From Paracidovorax avenae (GTDB taxonomy: Bacteria; Pseudomonadota; Gammaproteobacteria; Burkholderiales; Burkholderiaceae_C), in the NCBI RefSeq assembly GCF_040892545.1, contig NZ_CP156079.1, positions 1,054,001 through 1,118,000 of the forward strand: a stretch of DNA of 64,000 bases, given 5' to 3'. A model generated the notes under the pieces. The model was not told where the DNA came from and did not search any database. It saw only the letters and a list, made by a program, of their open reading frames with translations. Every line of letters starts with the position of its first letter. The first letter of the stretch is position 1. Position numbers and translations under genes: made by a program. Positions 9,059 through 20,931 of the stretch are shown here, piece after piece.

Positions 9059-9288
9059 ATTGCAAGCCACAACGGCGCGACATGCATCCGCCACCACGAG
9101 CGAGGACCACGATGACCCCTTCGCCTTTCCTGCCGCCCCGGAGCACCGGGCGCGCCGCCGCACCGGCACCGCGGCCCGGATTCCGTCCGGGTGCCCTGGA
9201 TCTCCGCGCGCTGCCTGCGCGCGCGGAAGCCTTCTCCCTGCCTTCCTGATCCCGATTCTCAGGGATTCACACACCACAGGAGCCTCCG

Positions 9289-10644
9289 ATGGAAACGACG
9301 ACCGCCGGCACCGGCTGCGGCGTGCATGGTGCACGCCTCGAGCTGGCCCAGTACGCCAGGAATTTCGGCGATGCCCACCCGCCGCTCACCCGTGTCCAGG
9401 CCCTGATCGAGGCCGAGCGCTGCTATTACTGCTACGAGGCGCCGTGCGCCACGGCCTGCCCGACGGGCATCGACGTGCCGTCCTTCATCCACCGCATCGC
9501 GCAGGGCAACGAGCGTGGCGCGGCGCGGGCGATCCTGGAGGCGAACCCGCTCGGCGGCATGTGCGCGCGGGTCTGCCCGACGGAGGTGCTCTGCGAGCAG
9601 GCCTGCGTGCGCAACGTGAACGAAGACAAGCCGGTGGAGATCGGCGCGCTGCAGCGCTATGCGACGGATGCGCATTTCGCGCAGCCGGGGGCGCCGCTGT
9701 TCACGCGGGCCGCGCCCACCGGCCGGCGCGTGGCCGTGGTGGGGGCCGGCCCCGCGGGCCTGGCCTGCGCGCATGGCCTGGCGCGGCGCGGGCACGACGT
9801 GGTGCTGTTCGACGCGCGGCCCAAGCTCGGCGGGCTCAACGAATACGGCCTGGCGAGCTACAAGACCACCGGCGGCTTCGCGCAGAAGGAAATCGAGTGG
9901 CTGCTGTCCATCGGCGGGATCGAGCCGCGCTGCGGGCAGGTGCTGGGGCGCGACATCACGCTCGCGGGGCTGCTGCAGGCCTATGACGCGGTGTTCCTCG
10001 GCCTCGGGCTGGCGGGCGTGAACGCGCTGGGCATCGCCGAGCCGCAGGCGGAAGGCCTGCGCAATGCGGTGGACTTCATCGCCGACCTGCGGCAGGCGCA
10101 GGACCTCTCCACGCTGCCCGTGGGCCGCCGCGTGGTGGTGGTGGGCGGCGGCATGACGGCGGTGGATGCCGCCGTGCAGGCCGCCAAGCTCGGCGCGGAG
10201 GAAGTGACCATGGTCTATCGCCGCGGGCAGGAGAGCATGTCCGCCTCGCTCGTGGAACAGCAGTGGGCGCAGACGAATGGCGTCACCGTGCGGCACTGGG
10301 CCGCGCCGAAGGAACTGCTCTGCGAAGGCGGCGCGGTGCGCGGCATGCGGTTCGCGGCCACGGCGGTGCAGGGCGGGCGGCTGGTCGAAACCGGCGAAGT
10401 CTTCACGCTCGAGGCGGACATGGTGCTCAAGGCCATCGGCCAGAGCTATCTCTCCGAATACGCGGGCGCCGAGGTGGCGCTGAACCAGGGCCGCATCGCC
10501 ACCGATGCCGATGGCCGCACGAGCGTGCCGCGCGTCTGGGCAGGCGGTGACTGCCGCGCCGGCGGACGCGATCTCACCGTGGAGGCCGTGGAGCACGGCA
10601 AGGTGGCCGCGGTGTCCATCCACGAAGCGTTGCTGGCGGGCTGA
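9289..10644 (+). CDS. preT: NAD-dependent dihydropyrimidine dehydrogenase subunit PreT
   Basis: A 451-residue flavoprotein subunit that passes electrons between NAD(H) and the PreA subunit during reduction of uracil and thymine to dihydropyrimidines. The N-terminal Fe-S domain has cysteines C45, C48, C53, C57 and C92, C96, C102, C106. The FAD motif VAVVGAGPAGLACAHGL and the NAD(P) motif VVVVGGGMTAVDAA follow in the order found in GltD-like oxidoreductases. The ATG at 9289 is preceded by CAGGAG. First gene of a five-gene operon, 46 bp before preA. A 230-bp leader separates the operators from its start. The fold is shared with GltD at 61-62 kb, but the partner PreA settles the call. Confidence 0.93.
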   Translation: METTTAGTGCGVHGARLELAQYARNFGDAHPPLTRVQALIEAERCYYCYEAPCATACPTGIDVPSFIHRIAQGNERGAARAILEANPLGGMCARVCPTEVLCEQACVRNVNEDKPVEIGALQRYATDAHFAQPGAPLFTRAAPTGRRVAVVGAGPAGLACAHGLARRGHDVVLFDARPKLGGLNEYGLASYKTTGGFAQKEIEWLLSIGGIEPRCGQVLGRDITLAGLLQAYDAVFLGLGLAGVNALGIAEPQAEGLRNAVDFIADLRQAQDLSTLPVGRRVVVVGGGMTAVDAAVQAAKLGAEEVTMVYRRGQESMSASLVEQQWAQTNGVTVRHWAAPKELLCEGGAVRGMRFAATAVQGGRLVETGEVFTLEADMVLKAIGQSYLSEYAGAEVALNQGRIATDADGRTSVPRVWAGGDCRAGGRDLTVEAVEHGKVAAVSIHEALLAG

Positions 10645-10690
10645 AGCCGCTGCCGACCCACGACCCCAGAGAAAGACAACGGAGAAGCAC

Positions 10691-12034
10691 ATGGCAGACA
10701 TCCGCAGCGATTTCCTCGGCATCCGCAGCCCGAATCCCTTCTGGCTGGCCTCCGCGCCCCCGACGGACAAGGAAGTGAACGTCACCCGCGCCTTCGAGGC
10801 CGGCTGGGGCGGCGTGGTCTGGAAGACCCTGGGCGAGGACCCGCACGTCGTCAACGTGAACGGACCGCGCTATTCCACGCTCATGTCGCAGGACCGGCGC
10901 GTGATCGGCCTCAACAACATCGAGCTGATCACCGACCGGCCGCTGGCCGTGAACCTGGAGGAGATCCGCCGCGTGAAGCGCGCCTGGCCGGACCGCGCGA
11001 TGATCGTCTCGATCATGGTGCCGTGCGTGGAAGAGAGCTGGAAGCGCATCCTGCCGATGGTGGAGGACACGGGCGCGGACGGCATCGAGCTGAACTTCGG
11101 CTGCCCGCATGGCATGAGCGAGCGCGGCATGGGATCGGCCGTCGGCCAGGTGCCCGAGTACATCCAGATGGTCACGCAATGGTGCAAGCACTACACGCAC
11201 CTGCCGGTGATCGTGAAGCTCACGCCGAACATCACGGACGTGCGGCAGCCGGCCCGCGCGGCACGCGCCGGCGGCGCGGACGCGGTGTCGCTCATCAACA
11301 CCATCAACTCCATCATGGGAGTGGACCTCGAGCGCATGGCGATGAGCCCGAACACCGGGGGGCAGGGGTCGCACGGCGGCTACTGCGGGCCGGCCGTCAA
11401 GCCGATCGCGCTCAACATGGTGGCCGAGATCGCACGCGACGAGCAGACCGCGGGCCTGCCCATCAGCGGCATCGGCGGCGTGAGCACCTGGCGCGACGCG
11501 GCCGAGTTCATCGCCCTGGGCTGCGGAACCGTGCAGGTGTGCACGGCCGCGATGGTCTATGGCTTCAAGATCGTGCAGGACATGTGCGACGGACTGTCCA
11601 ACTTCATGGATGCGCACGGCTACCGGACGATCGATGACTTCCGCGGCCGCGCCGTGCCCACGGTGAAGGACTGGAAGCAACTGGACCTCAACCACGTGGA
11701 CAAGGCGGTGATCAACCAGGATGCGTGCATCCAGTGCGGCCGTTGCCACGTGGTGTGCGAGGACACCTCGCACCAGGCGATCACCTTCACCCAGGAGGGC
11801 GGGGTGCGCAGGTTCGAGGTGGACGAATCCGAGTGCGTGGGCTGCAACCTGTGCGTCTCGATCTGCCCGGTGCCCGAGTGCATCACCCTGCGCAGCCTCG
11901 CTCCCGGCGAAGTGGATGCGCGCACGGGCCGCACGGTGACCGGCGAATACGCCAACTGGACCACGCACCCGAACAATCCGAATCGCGTTGCTGCCGCTTC
12001 CGTGGCGCCGGCGGGCGCGGCAGTCACTGCATGA
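10691..12034 (+). CDS. preA: NAD-dependent dihydropyrimidine dehydrogenase subunit PreA
   Basis: A 447-residue catalytic subunit with an FMN-binding TIM barrel related to dihydroorotate dehydrogenase, then two [4Fe-4S] sites near the C terminus: CIQCGRCHVVC and CVGCNLCVSICPVPEC. It reduces uracil or thymine at C5-C6. The barrel loop reads CPHGMSERGMGSAVGQ; the mammalian enzyme has its catalytic cysteine in the matching loop (GMGLACGQ), and, as far as I recall, bacterial enzymes also lack it, so this is probably a normal family difference. The start ATG at 10691 follows GGAGAAG. The stop is 16 bp before the transporter gene. Functions as a complex with PreT. Confidence 0.93.
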   Translation: MADIRSDFLGIRSPNPFWLASAPPTDKEVNVTRAFEAGWGGVVWKTLGEDPHVVNVNGPRYSTLMSQDRRVIGLNNIELITDRPLAVNLEEIRRVKRAWPDRAMIVSIMVPCVEESWKRILPMVEDTGADGIELNFGCPHGMSERGMGSAVGQVPEYIQMVTQWCKHYTHLPVIVKLTPNITDVRQPARAARAGGADAVSLINTINSIMGVDLERMAMSPNTGGQGSHGGYCGPAVKPIALNMVAEIARDEQTAGLPISGIGGVSTWRDAAEFIALGCGTVQVCTAAMVYGFKIVQDMCDGLSNFMDAHGYRTIDDFRGRAVPTVKDWKQLDLNHVDKAVINQDACIQCGRCHVVCEDTSHQAITFTQEGGVRRFEVDESECVGCNLCVSICPVPECITLRSLAPGEVDARTGRTVTGEYANWTTHPNNPNRVAAASVAPAGAAVTA

Positions 12035-12050
12035 CCGCAGGGAGGCTGCC

Positions 12051-15052
<3,002 letters not shown>

Positions 15053-15071
15053 GAACGGACAAGGACAACCC

Positions 15072-16334
15072 ATGGACACGACGACCACCGACAAGACCGA
15101 CATCCGCCAGCTGCGCGTGAATGGAGAGCGCCTCTGGGATTCGCTCATGGAACTGGCGCAAATCGGCGCCACGCCCAAGGGCGGTGTCTGCCGCCTCACG
15201 CTCACCGACCTGGACAAGCAGGGTCGCGACCTCGTCACGCGCTGGGCGCGCGAGGCGGGCATGTCCATCACCGTGGACAAGATCGGCAACGTCTTCATGC
15301 GCCGCCCGGGCCGCGACGACAGCCTGCCGCCCATCATGACCGGCAGCCACATCGACACCCAGCCCACGGGCGGCAAGTTCGACGGCAACTACGGCGTGCT
15401 GGCCGGCATCGAGGTGGTGCGCACGCTCAACGACTTTCGTATAGAGACCGAGGCGCCCATCGAGGTCGCCTTCTGGACCAACGAGGAAGGCAGCCGCTTC
15501 GTGCCCGTGATGATGGGCTCGGGCGTCTTCGCCAGGGCCTTCACGCTGGAGCACGCCTATGCCGCCACCGATACCGAGGGCAAGACCGTCAAGGGCGAGC
15601 TGGAGCGCATCGGCTACATCGGCGATCAGGAACCCGGCGACCATCCCATCGGCGCGTATTTCGAGACCCACATCGAGCAGGGCCCGGTGCTGGAAGACCA
15701 CGGCAAGACCATCGGCGTGGTGACGGGTGTGCTCGGCATCCGCTGGTACGACTGCACCGTGACGGGCATGGAGGCCCATGCCGGTCCCACGCCCATGGCC
15801 CTGCGCCGCGATGCCCTGCAGGTGGCCACGCGGCTCATGCAGGAGGTGGTGGCCTGCGCGCACCGCCATCCGCCGCACGGCCGCGGCACGGTAGGCATGG
15901 TGCATGTGCACCCCAACAGCCGCAACGTGATCCCGGGGCAGGTGAAGTTCAGCATCGACCTGCGCAACGCCACCGACGCCGAGTGCGACAGCATGGACCA
16001 GGACATCCGCGCCGTGGCCGCCCGGCTCTCGCAGGAAACGGGGCTGCCCATCCAGATCGATCTGGTCTCCAACTACCCCGCCCAGCCGTTCCATGCCGAG
16101 TGCGTGGAGGCCGTGGGCCGCGCGGCGGAGCGACTGGGCTATTCCCACATGCCCGCGGTGTCCGGCGCAGGCCATGATGCCGTGTACATGGCGCGCCTGG
16201 CGCCTGCGGGCATGGTCTTCATCCCGTGCAAGGACGGCATCAGCCACAACGAGATCGAGGATGCCCAGCCCGAGCACATCACCGCCGGTTGCAATGTGCT
16301 GCTGCATGCGATGCTGGAGCGGGCCGGCACCTAG
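15072..16334 (+). CDS. M20 family Zn-dependent N-carbamoyl-amino acid hydrolase (beta-ureidopropionase / allantoate amidohydrolase family)
   Basis: A 420-residue metal-dependent amidohydrolase. The binuclear-site motifs are GSHIDTQPTGGKFDGNYG (H93, D104), WTNEEGSRF (E138/E139) and, later, HIEQGP. The family includes N-carbamoyl-beta-alanine amidohydrolase, L-carbamoylase and allantoate amidohydrolase. As last gene after dihydropyrimidinase, the expected reaction is N-carbamoyl-beta-alanine to beta-alanine, CO2 and ammonia. The start is ATG at 15072 with a modest AAGGAC upstream. No aminotransferase for the beta-alanine product is seen next to it. Confidence 0.9.
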   Translation: MDTTTTDKTDIRQLRVNGERLWDSLMELAQIGATPKGGVCRLTLTDLDKQGRDLVTRWAREAGMSITVDKIGNVFMRRPGRDDSLPPIMTGSHIDTQPTGGKFDGNYGVLAGIEVVRTLNDFRIETEAPIEVAFWTNEEGSRFVPVMMGSGVFARAFTLEHAYAATDTEGKTVKGELERIGYIGDQEPGDHPIGAYFETHIEQGPVLEDHGKTIGVVTGVLGIRWYDCTVTGMEAHAGPTPMALRRDALQVATRLMQEVVACAHRHPPHGRGTVGMVHVHPNSRNVIPGQVKFSIDLRNATDAECDSMDQDIRAVAARLSQETGLPIQIDLVSNYPAQPFHAECVEAVGRAAERLGYSHMPAVSGAGHDAVYMARLAPAGMVFIPCKDGISHNEIEDAQPEHITAGCNVLLHAMLERAGT

Positions 16335-16412
16335 ATCGCCGATCGGTGCCGGCAGCCCGGCGCGCTACCTGCGCCGGCTTCGAACCCGGCCCGGCCGGTG
16401 CGAATGCCGGCT

Positions 16413-16442
16413 GGGAAATATGCACTTTGTTGCATATATCCC
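16413..16442. repeat. AT-rich inverted repeat, 12-bp arms
   Basis: GGGAAATATGCA at 16413-16424 and TGCATATATCCC at 16431-16442 pair at 11 of 12 positions around a 6-base loop. It lies 79 bp after the stop of the pyrimidine operon and 77 bp before the CsgG-like gene. Without a T-run it is not a standard terminator; an operator for the downstream gene is possible. Confidence 0.5.
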
Positions 16443-16519
16443 GCCATGGTCGGGTTGGCGAAGGTGATGTGCTCGCATAACGTCCGACCCTTTGCCATTT
16501 CCTTTTTCTTCGCTTCATC

Positions 16520-17590
16520 ATGAATCCGTCCTCGACCCCGTCGCCTTTCCTCTCCCTGCGCGCTGGCACCCTGGCTTGCGCGGCACTGGCCGCCGCCCTG
16601 CTGGCGGGCTGCGAAACCACGAACATGCGCATGGGCAGCGCGGAGTCGAAGACGGTGGCGACGGGCGCGGCCGCCGGGGAGTCGTCGGCGAACGCGAACA
16701 CGCAGCTGGAGCATTGCGCCTCGCCGCTGGGCACGGTGTCGCTGGTGGAAAACCAGGATGCAGGCTGGTACACCATCCTGCGCAACGAGTACCGCCTGCC
16801 GCCGACGTCGAACCTGCTGCGCCTGCTGATCCAGCAGTCCAACTGCTTCGTGGTGGTGGAGCGCAGCGTGACCGGCATGGGCGCCATGAACCGTGAGCGC
16901 GCACTGATGCAATCGGGCGAGATGCGCGGCGGCAGCAGTTTCGGCCAGGGGCAGATGGTGGCGTCGGACTACGGCCTGTCGCCGGAGATCGTCTTCTCCA
17001 ACAGCGACGCGGGCGGCATCGGCGGTGCGCTGGGCGCGCTCATCGGCGGCGGGGGCGGGCAGGTGCTGGGCCAGCTGGGCGGATCGCTGAAGACGCGCGA
17101 GGCGAGCGCCATGCTGACGCTGGTGGACAACCGTTCGGGTGTGCAGGTGTCGGTGTCGGAAGGCAGTGCCTCCAAGAGCGACTTCGCAGGCTTCGGCAGC
17201 CTGTTCGGCAGCTCCGCGGGCGGCCGGCTGGGCGGCTACCAGAACACCTCGCAGGGCAAGGTGCTGACGGCGGCATTCATGGACGCATACAACCAGATGG
17301 TCATGGCGCTGCGCAACTACAAGGCGCAGAAGGTGCAGGGCCAGGGCCTGGGCGGCGGCGGCCGGCTGGGCGTGGACGGCGGCGCGGCCCCCTCGCAGAC
17401 GAAGGCGGGCGCGTCGATGTCGGTGCGCGAGGCGCAGGCGCGGCTCAATGCGCTGGGCTACGACGTGGGCGCGCCGGACGGCGGCATGGGCCCGAAGACG
17501 ACGAACGGGCTGCGGGCCTTCCAGAAGGACAAGGGCCTGCCGGTGACGGGCCGCCTGGACTCGGCCACCACCGACGCGCTCTCGCGCTGA
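16520..17590 (+). CDS. CsgG-like outer-membrane lipoprotein with C-terminal peptidoglycan-binding domain
   Basis: A 356-residue predicted lipoprotein. The lipobox is LLAG-C at C31. Residues about 60-275 resemble the CsgG/HfaB fold: CFVVVERS, then MVASDYGLSPEIVFS, then REASAMLTLVDNRSGVQVSVSEG, the pattern of CsgG strands and the ADY segment. A glycine-rich middle (GGIGGALGALIGGGGGQVLG) sits where CsgG has its membrane-spanning strands. Residues about 296-354 form a PG_binding_1 domain (VREAQARLNALGYDVGAPDG, GLRAFQKDKGLPVTG). CsgG makes the outer-membrane channel for curli; HfaB anchors holdfast. No curlin-like repeats occur nearby. Role here unknown; anchoring or secretion of a surface component is inferred. 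Confidence 0.75.
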   Translation: MNPSSTPSPFLSLRAGTLACAALAAALLAGCETTNMRMGSAESKTVATGAAAGESSANANTQLEHCASPLGTVSLVENQDAGWYTILRNEYRLPPTSNLLRLLIQQSNCFVVVERSVTGMGAMNRERALMQSGEMRGGSSFGQGQMVASDYGLSPEIVFSNSDAGGIGGALGALIGGGGGQVLGQLGGSLKTREASAMLTLVDNRSGVQVSVSEGSASKSDFAGFGSLFGSSAGGRLGGYQNTSQGKVLTAAFMDAYNQMVMALRNYKAQKVQGQGLGGGGRLGVDGGAAPSQTKAGASMSVREAQARLNALGYDVGAPDGGMGPKTTNGLRAFQKDKGLPVTGRLDSATTDALSR

Positions 17591-17591
17591 G

Positions 17592-17657
17592 CCAGGGGGC
17601 GTAACGGCTCCCCTGGCTCCTCCGGGCGTGGCGCTACACTCCGCGCCCGGAGGAGCC
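17592..17657 (+). promoter_or_regulatory. Perfect 14-bp inverted repeat covering a ribosome-binding site and a possible -10 element
   Basis: GGCTCCTCCGGGCG at 17615-17628 and CGCCCGGAGGAGCC at 17644-17657 are exact reverse complements around a 15-base loop. The right arm holds GGAGGAG, 10 bases before the ATG at 17666. The loop holds TACACT (17635-17640), which could be a -10 box. A second hairpin, CCAGGGG/CCCCTGG at 17592-17616, overlaps the left arm by two bases. Either an RNA structure hides the ribosome-binding site, or transcription begins in the right arm and the repeat is a DNA operator. Confidence 0.5.
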
Positions 17658-17665
17658 TTCGAAAA

Positions 17666-18208
17666 ATGCGACACACCATCACGCGCGTCTCCCGCACGTT
17701 GCGCGCTGCACTGGCACTGGCCGGCGTCCTCGCCGCCATCCCCTGCCCTGCAGCGCCCCTGTCCGGAGATCCTGCGTTCACGCGCCCCGATCCCGTCCGC
17801 CTGCCCGACCGGCCCATGCTGCGGGCCTTTCTCGAGGAACTGGGGCAGACGCGCCGCGCTAACACCTTCTGCTTCGTGCAGCAACGCCTGTCCCCACCGG
17901 AAACGGCCGAAGACGGCACCAGCGTGCTGTCGATGCTCTGGCGTGAAGGCGAGCGCATTTACCTCGTCAATCTCGTCCGGCCGGGCCAGCGCTATCAGCC
18001 GGTGGAAGACCCCGTGGGGGAAGGCCGTGCGCTGGCGTCCTCCAGCGGCAGCGTGGATCTCAAGACCGATGTCGTCCCGACCGAAGCCGACGTCGGCTCC
18101 AGCACGACCCTGGTGAGCCGTGCCTGGGTCGAGCGCCTGAAGGCCCAGTGCCGGCGCGTGGGCACGACGATCCGGGTACCTGCCTTCACGCCGCGGCGCA
18201 CGCCGTAG
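17666..18208 (+). CDS. Small secreted protein of unknown function
   Basis: Family not recognised. 180 residues with a clear Sec signal peptide: basic start, hydrophobic core ALALAGVLAAIPC and likely cleavage after PAA near residue 30. The mature part is mixed alpha/beta, has two cysteines (in TFCFVQQRL and in KAQCRRVGT) that could form a disulphide, and ends in a basic proline-rich tail. The ribosome-binding site GGAGGAG lies in an inverted repeat. It follows the CsgG-like gene by 75 bp and precedes another unknown gene by 124 bp, all on one strand. Confidence 0.7.
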   Translation: MRHTITRVSRTLRAALALAGVLAAIPCPAAPLSGDPAFTRPDPVRLPDRPMLRAFLEELGQTRRANTFCFVQQRLSPPETAEDGTSVLSMLWREGERIYLVNLVRPGQRYQPVEDPVGEGRALASSSGSVDLKTDVVPTEADVGSSTTLVSRAWVERLKAQCRRVGTTIRVPAFTPRRTP

Positions 18209-18332
18209 GTCCGCGCCATACAGCCTGCCGCCATCCGGCAGTGCTCCCTTTCCTCCCGCATCCGCCATGGCCTGTTCCTGGTGCCTTCCGGCACGGGGAC
18301 ATGCCGCCCCTGTTTGCCGCCTGCCTCGCCAT

Positions 18333-19187
18333 ATGTCCAACGCCCTGTTGAAATACGCCTACGACGCTCCCCTGCCTGCAGCCATCACCCTGGTGGAAGG
18401 CAATGCGCTGCGCGTCAAGCTCGAATCCATCGAAAAGCGATACACGCTGGTGGCGGTGAGCGATTTCCCGAACGTGCTGGAAGTCACTGCCACCCAGCAC
18501 AATGCGCGCGCCGACTCCTGGGCCTTCACCGTGACGGCGCGCAGTGCCGGCAATGCCAAGCTGGCGGTGCAGGTGCAGCGCGGCCCCGGTGTCCCGGCCC
18601 TGACGATCACTCCCGCGCTGGTGAGCATTTCCGTGAAGCGCAAGACGGTGCTGCCCGACCCGGACTCGGACGAAGGCCTGCTGGTGCGCCTCTTTCTCGT
18701 CGAGGTGCCCGCCCCGCAGGAGTGGCGGGCCGCAGGCATCGGCGGGCCGGAGGATGCGCTGGAAATCATGCGCATGATGCGCCGCGTGATCGTCAACCGG
18801 CTGCAGTCCGGCAACACGCGGGAGTTCATGGCGGCGGGCGCGCGCGACATCCGCGGCATCATCACCGCGAGCGATAGCGGCAAAGTGCAGTTCGCGGGGT
18901 TCGACAGCTATCCGAACATCGCCGGCGCCAAGCAGACGATGATCGAATCCCGCATGGCCATCGTCAACGATGCCACCAACACCCAGTGGCATGCCAGGTA
19001 CGCGGCCTTCTACGAGGCGGCGCTCACGGCCGCGACCGAGCCGTTGCCGGCGGACCCCAGTCCCACGGGGCTCTTCGGCTGGCGCACCGAAGGGCGGGGC
19101 GCTCCTTCCTCGGAATACCAGGCCTTCCGGTCGCTGGGGCGCAATACTTTCTTCACGCACCAGCGGTACCGCGCCAACGGCCGTTGA
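18333..19187 (+). CDS. Conserved-looking protein of unknown function, faint SleB-like C-terminal half
   Basis: Family not firmly recognised. 284 residues from ATG at 18333; a longer frame from 18267 would add a poor N terminus. Residues 1 to about 105 are strand-rich (YTLVAVSDFPNVLEVTATQH, WAFTVTARSAGNAKLAVQVQ), like an Ig-type or bacterial receptor fold. From about 125 on it is helical; VIVNRLQSGNTREFMAAGAR followed by GKVQFAGFDSY and a terminal RNTFFTHQRY recalls the layout of cell-wall hydrolases of the SleB/CwlJ group (VVLNRV, G-x-FS/QF, HFF). No signal peptide is seen, so export, if any, would be by another route. The similarity is weak. Confidence 0.6.
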   Translation: MSNALLKYAYDAPLPAAITLVEGNALRVKLESIEKRYTLVAVSDFPNVLEVTATQHNARADSWAFTVTARSAGNAKLAVQVQRGPGVPALTITPALVSISVKRKTVLPDPDSDEGLLVRLFLVEVPAPQEWRAAGIGGPEDALEIMRMMRRVIVNRLQSGNTREFMAAGARDIRGIITASDSGKVQFAGFDSYPNIAGAKQTMIESRMAIVNDATNTQWHARYAAFYEAALTAATEPLPADPSPTGLFGWRTEGRGAPSSEYQAFRSLGRNTFFTHQRYRANGR

Positions 19188-19300
19188 GGCAGACGGCCCT
19201 CGGCAGCCCGTCCGGCAAATGCACGGATGGCAGGCCCGACCGTCGGGTCCAGCCCACAGTGGCGCCGTTGTTGCAATTTCACAAGCAACTCGGCCGTGGA

Positions 19301-19322
19301 GTTGACGTATTGTTACGCGTCA
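19301..19322. promoter_or_regulatory. Short inverted repeat before the chemoreceptor gene
   Basis: TTGACG (19301-19306) and CGTCAA (19317-19322) form a dyad with a 10-base spacer ending 21 bases before the ATG at 19344. The left arm resembles a -35 box, but no good -10 follows at 16-18 bp. May be an operator or chance. Confidence 0.3.
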
Positions 19323-19343
19323 AAACCAATACACGAGGGTGCC

Positions 19344-20900
19344 ATGAAATTGCGGACACGGATCCTGCTGCTGTGCGGGGCCACGCTGCTGGGGATGCTG
19401 CTTCTTTCCGGGGTGACGCTGACCACGCAGTACCAGACCATGCTGCGAGAGCGCACCAGCCAGTTGTCCACCCTGGTGACGCTCGCGCACGCGGCGGCGC
19501 AGAAAGCCTATGAAGAGGAAAAGGCGGGCCGCATGTCGCGCGAGGACGCCATGAAGGCGGCCAAGCAGGCGATCGGCAGCTTCCACAAGGGCGACCTGTA
19601 TTTCTTCGTTCGCGGCTACACCGATGACGTGAACCTCGTCCACCCCAATCCCAAGCGCATCGGTATCGTCGATGCCAATGTCGGCAAGGCGGCGGGCGAG
19701 CGCTACCGCGCGGCGCTGCAGGGCAAGACCATCGGCACCGTGGTGGCCAAGGGCACGCGCCCGGGCGCCAGTCAGGAGGTGGAAAAACTCTATGCCATCA
19801 TCAAATTCGAACCCTGGGACTGGACCATCGGCTTCGGCGACTACATCGACGACATCGACCATGCGTTCTGGCGCCAGGCGGCCATCCTGCTCTGCATCTG
19901 CGGAGTGCTGATGGCGGTCATCGTGGCTCTCGCCTGGGACATGCTGCGCACGCTGGTGCGCCAGCTGGGCGGCGAGCCCCAGTACGCGGCCGAAGTGGTG
20001 CAGCAGATCGCCGAGGGCAACCTGGCCGTGGATGTGCAGACCCGTCCAGGCGACCAGACCAGCATCCTGCATGCCATCCGAACCATGCGGGACAACCTGT
20101 CCGCCCTGGTGCTGCAGGTGCGGGAGAGCACGGGCTCCATCACCACGGCCTCCGCGGAGATCGCCTCGGGCAACGGCGACCTGTCGTCGCGCACCGAGTC
20201 GCAGGCCAGTGCCCTGGAGCAGACCGCGGCCTCGATGGAGGAATTGACGTCCACCGTGCAGCAGAACGCACAGAACGCCCGGGTCGCGAACGATCTGGCC
20301 GTGGCGGCTTCCGGCGTGGCCGTCCGGGGAGGTGCCATGGTGGGGCAGGTCGTGGAAACGATGGGTTCCATCGACGCGTCCTCGCGCAAGATCGTGGACA
20401 TCATCAGCGTCATCGACGGCATCGCCTTCCAGACCAACATCCTGGCCCTGAACGCCGCCGTGGAGGCGGCCCGCGCGGGCGAGCAGGGCCGCGGCTTCGC
20501 CGTGGTGGCGAGCGAAGTGCGCAGCCTCGCCGGCCGATCCGCCGCTGCCGCCAAGGAGGTCAAGGGCCTGATCGACGACTCCGTGGCCAAGGTCGGCGAG
20601 GGTACCCGCCTGGTGCAGCAGGCGGGCGCCACCATGCAGGAAATCGTCGATGGCGTGCAGCGCGTCACCGCGATGGTGGCCGAGATCAGCGCCGCCAGCG
20701 CGGAGCAGAGCGCCGGCATCGCGCAGGTCAATCAGGCCGTATCGCAGATGGACCAGGGCACGCAGCAGAATGCAGCGCTCGTGGAGCAGGCCCTGGCGGC
20801 GGCCCAGTCGCTGAGCCAGCAGGCCCAGGCGCTCTCCCATACGGTGGACAAGTTCCGCGTGGACGAATCGGCGCGGGGCCTGCCGGCGCTGGCGTACTGA
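19344..20900 (+). CDS. Methyl-accepting chemotaxis protein with Cache-type sensor
   Basis: A 518-residue chemoreceptor. Residues about 6-28 form TM1; 30-190 a periplasmic single-Cache domain ([39 protein letters not shown]); 191-213 TM2; then a HAMP domain and the cytoplasmic signalling rod with the conserved hairpin tip [20 protein letters not shown]. This domain family usually binds small organic acids. The C terminus lacks a CheR-tethering pentapeptide. ATG at 19344 follows GAGGGTGCC. Monocistronic by appearance; the convergent nadM gene ends 31 bp beyond it. Ligand unknown. Confidence 0.93.
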   Translation: MKLRTRILLLCGATLLGMLLLSGVTLTTQYQTMLRERTSQLSTLVTLAHAAAQKAYEEEKAGRMSREDAMKAAKQAIGSFHKGDLYFFVRGYTDDVNLVHPNPKRIGIVDANVGKAAGERYRAALQGKTIGTVVAKGTRPGASQEVEKLYAIIKFEPWDWTIGFGDYIDDIDHAFWRQAAILLCICGVLMAVIVALAWDMLRTLVRQLGGEPQYAAEVVQQIAEGNLAVDVQTRPGDQTSILHAIRTMRDNLSALVLQVRESTGSITTASAEIASGNGDLSSRTESQASALEQTAASMEELTSTVQQNAQNARVANDLAVAASGVAVRGGAMVGQVVETMGSIDASSRKIVDIISVIDGIAFQTNILALNAAVEAARAGEQGRGFAVVASEVRSLAGRSAAAAKEVKGLIDDSVAKVGEGTRLVQQAGATMQEIVDGVQRVTAMVAEISAASAEQSAGIAQVNQAVSQMDQGTQQNAALVEQALAAAQSLSQQAQALSHTVDKFRVDESARGLPALAY

Positions 20901-20931
20901 GGCTGCGGGCCCGGCCGCGCTGCGTGGCCGT

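Noticed and set aside
9052..9249. A small frame in the preT leader as a possible leader peptide
   Set aside because: No ribosome-binding site, no regulatory codon run, proline/arginine-rich composition as expected for random GC-rich DNA.
8942..9334. N-terminal extension of the TetR regulator up to 9334
   Set aside because: It would run through the double operator and into preT; family proteins start close to the ATG at 8941.
10691..12034. Missing catalytic cysteine in PreA as a sign of an inactive enzyme
   Set aside because: The GMGSAVGQ loop differs from the mammalian GMGLACGQ, but as I recall bacterial PreA proteins generally differ here, so this is probably a normal family feature.
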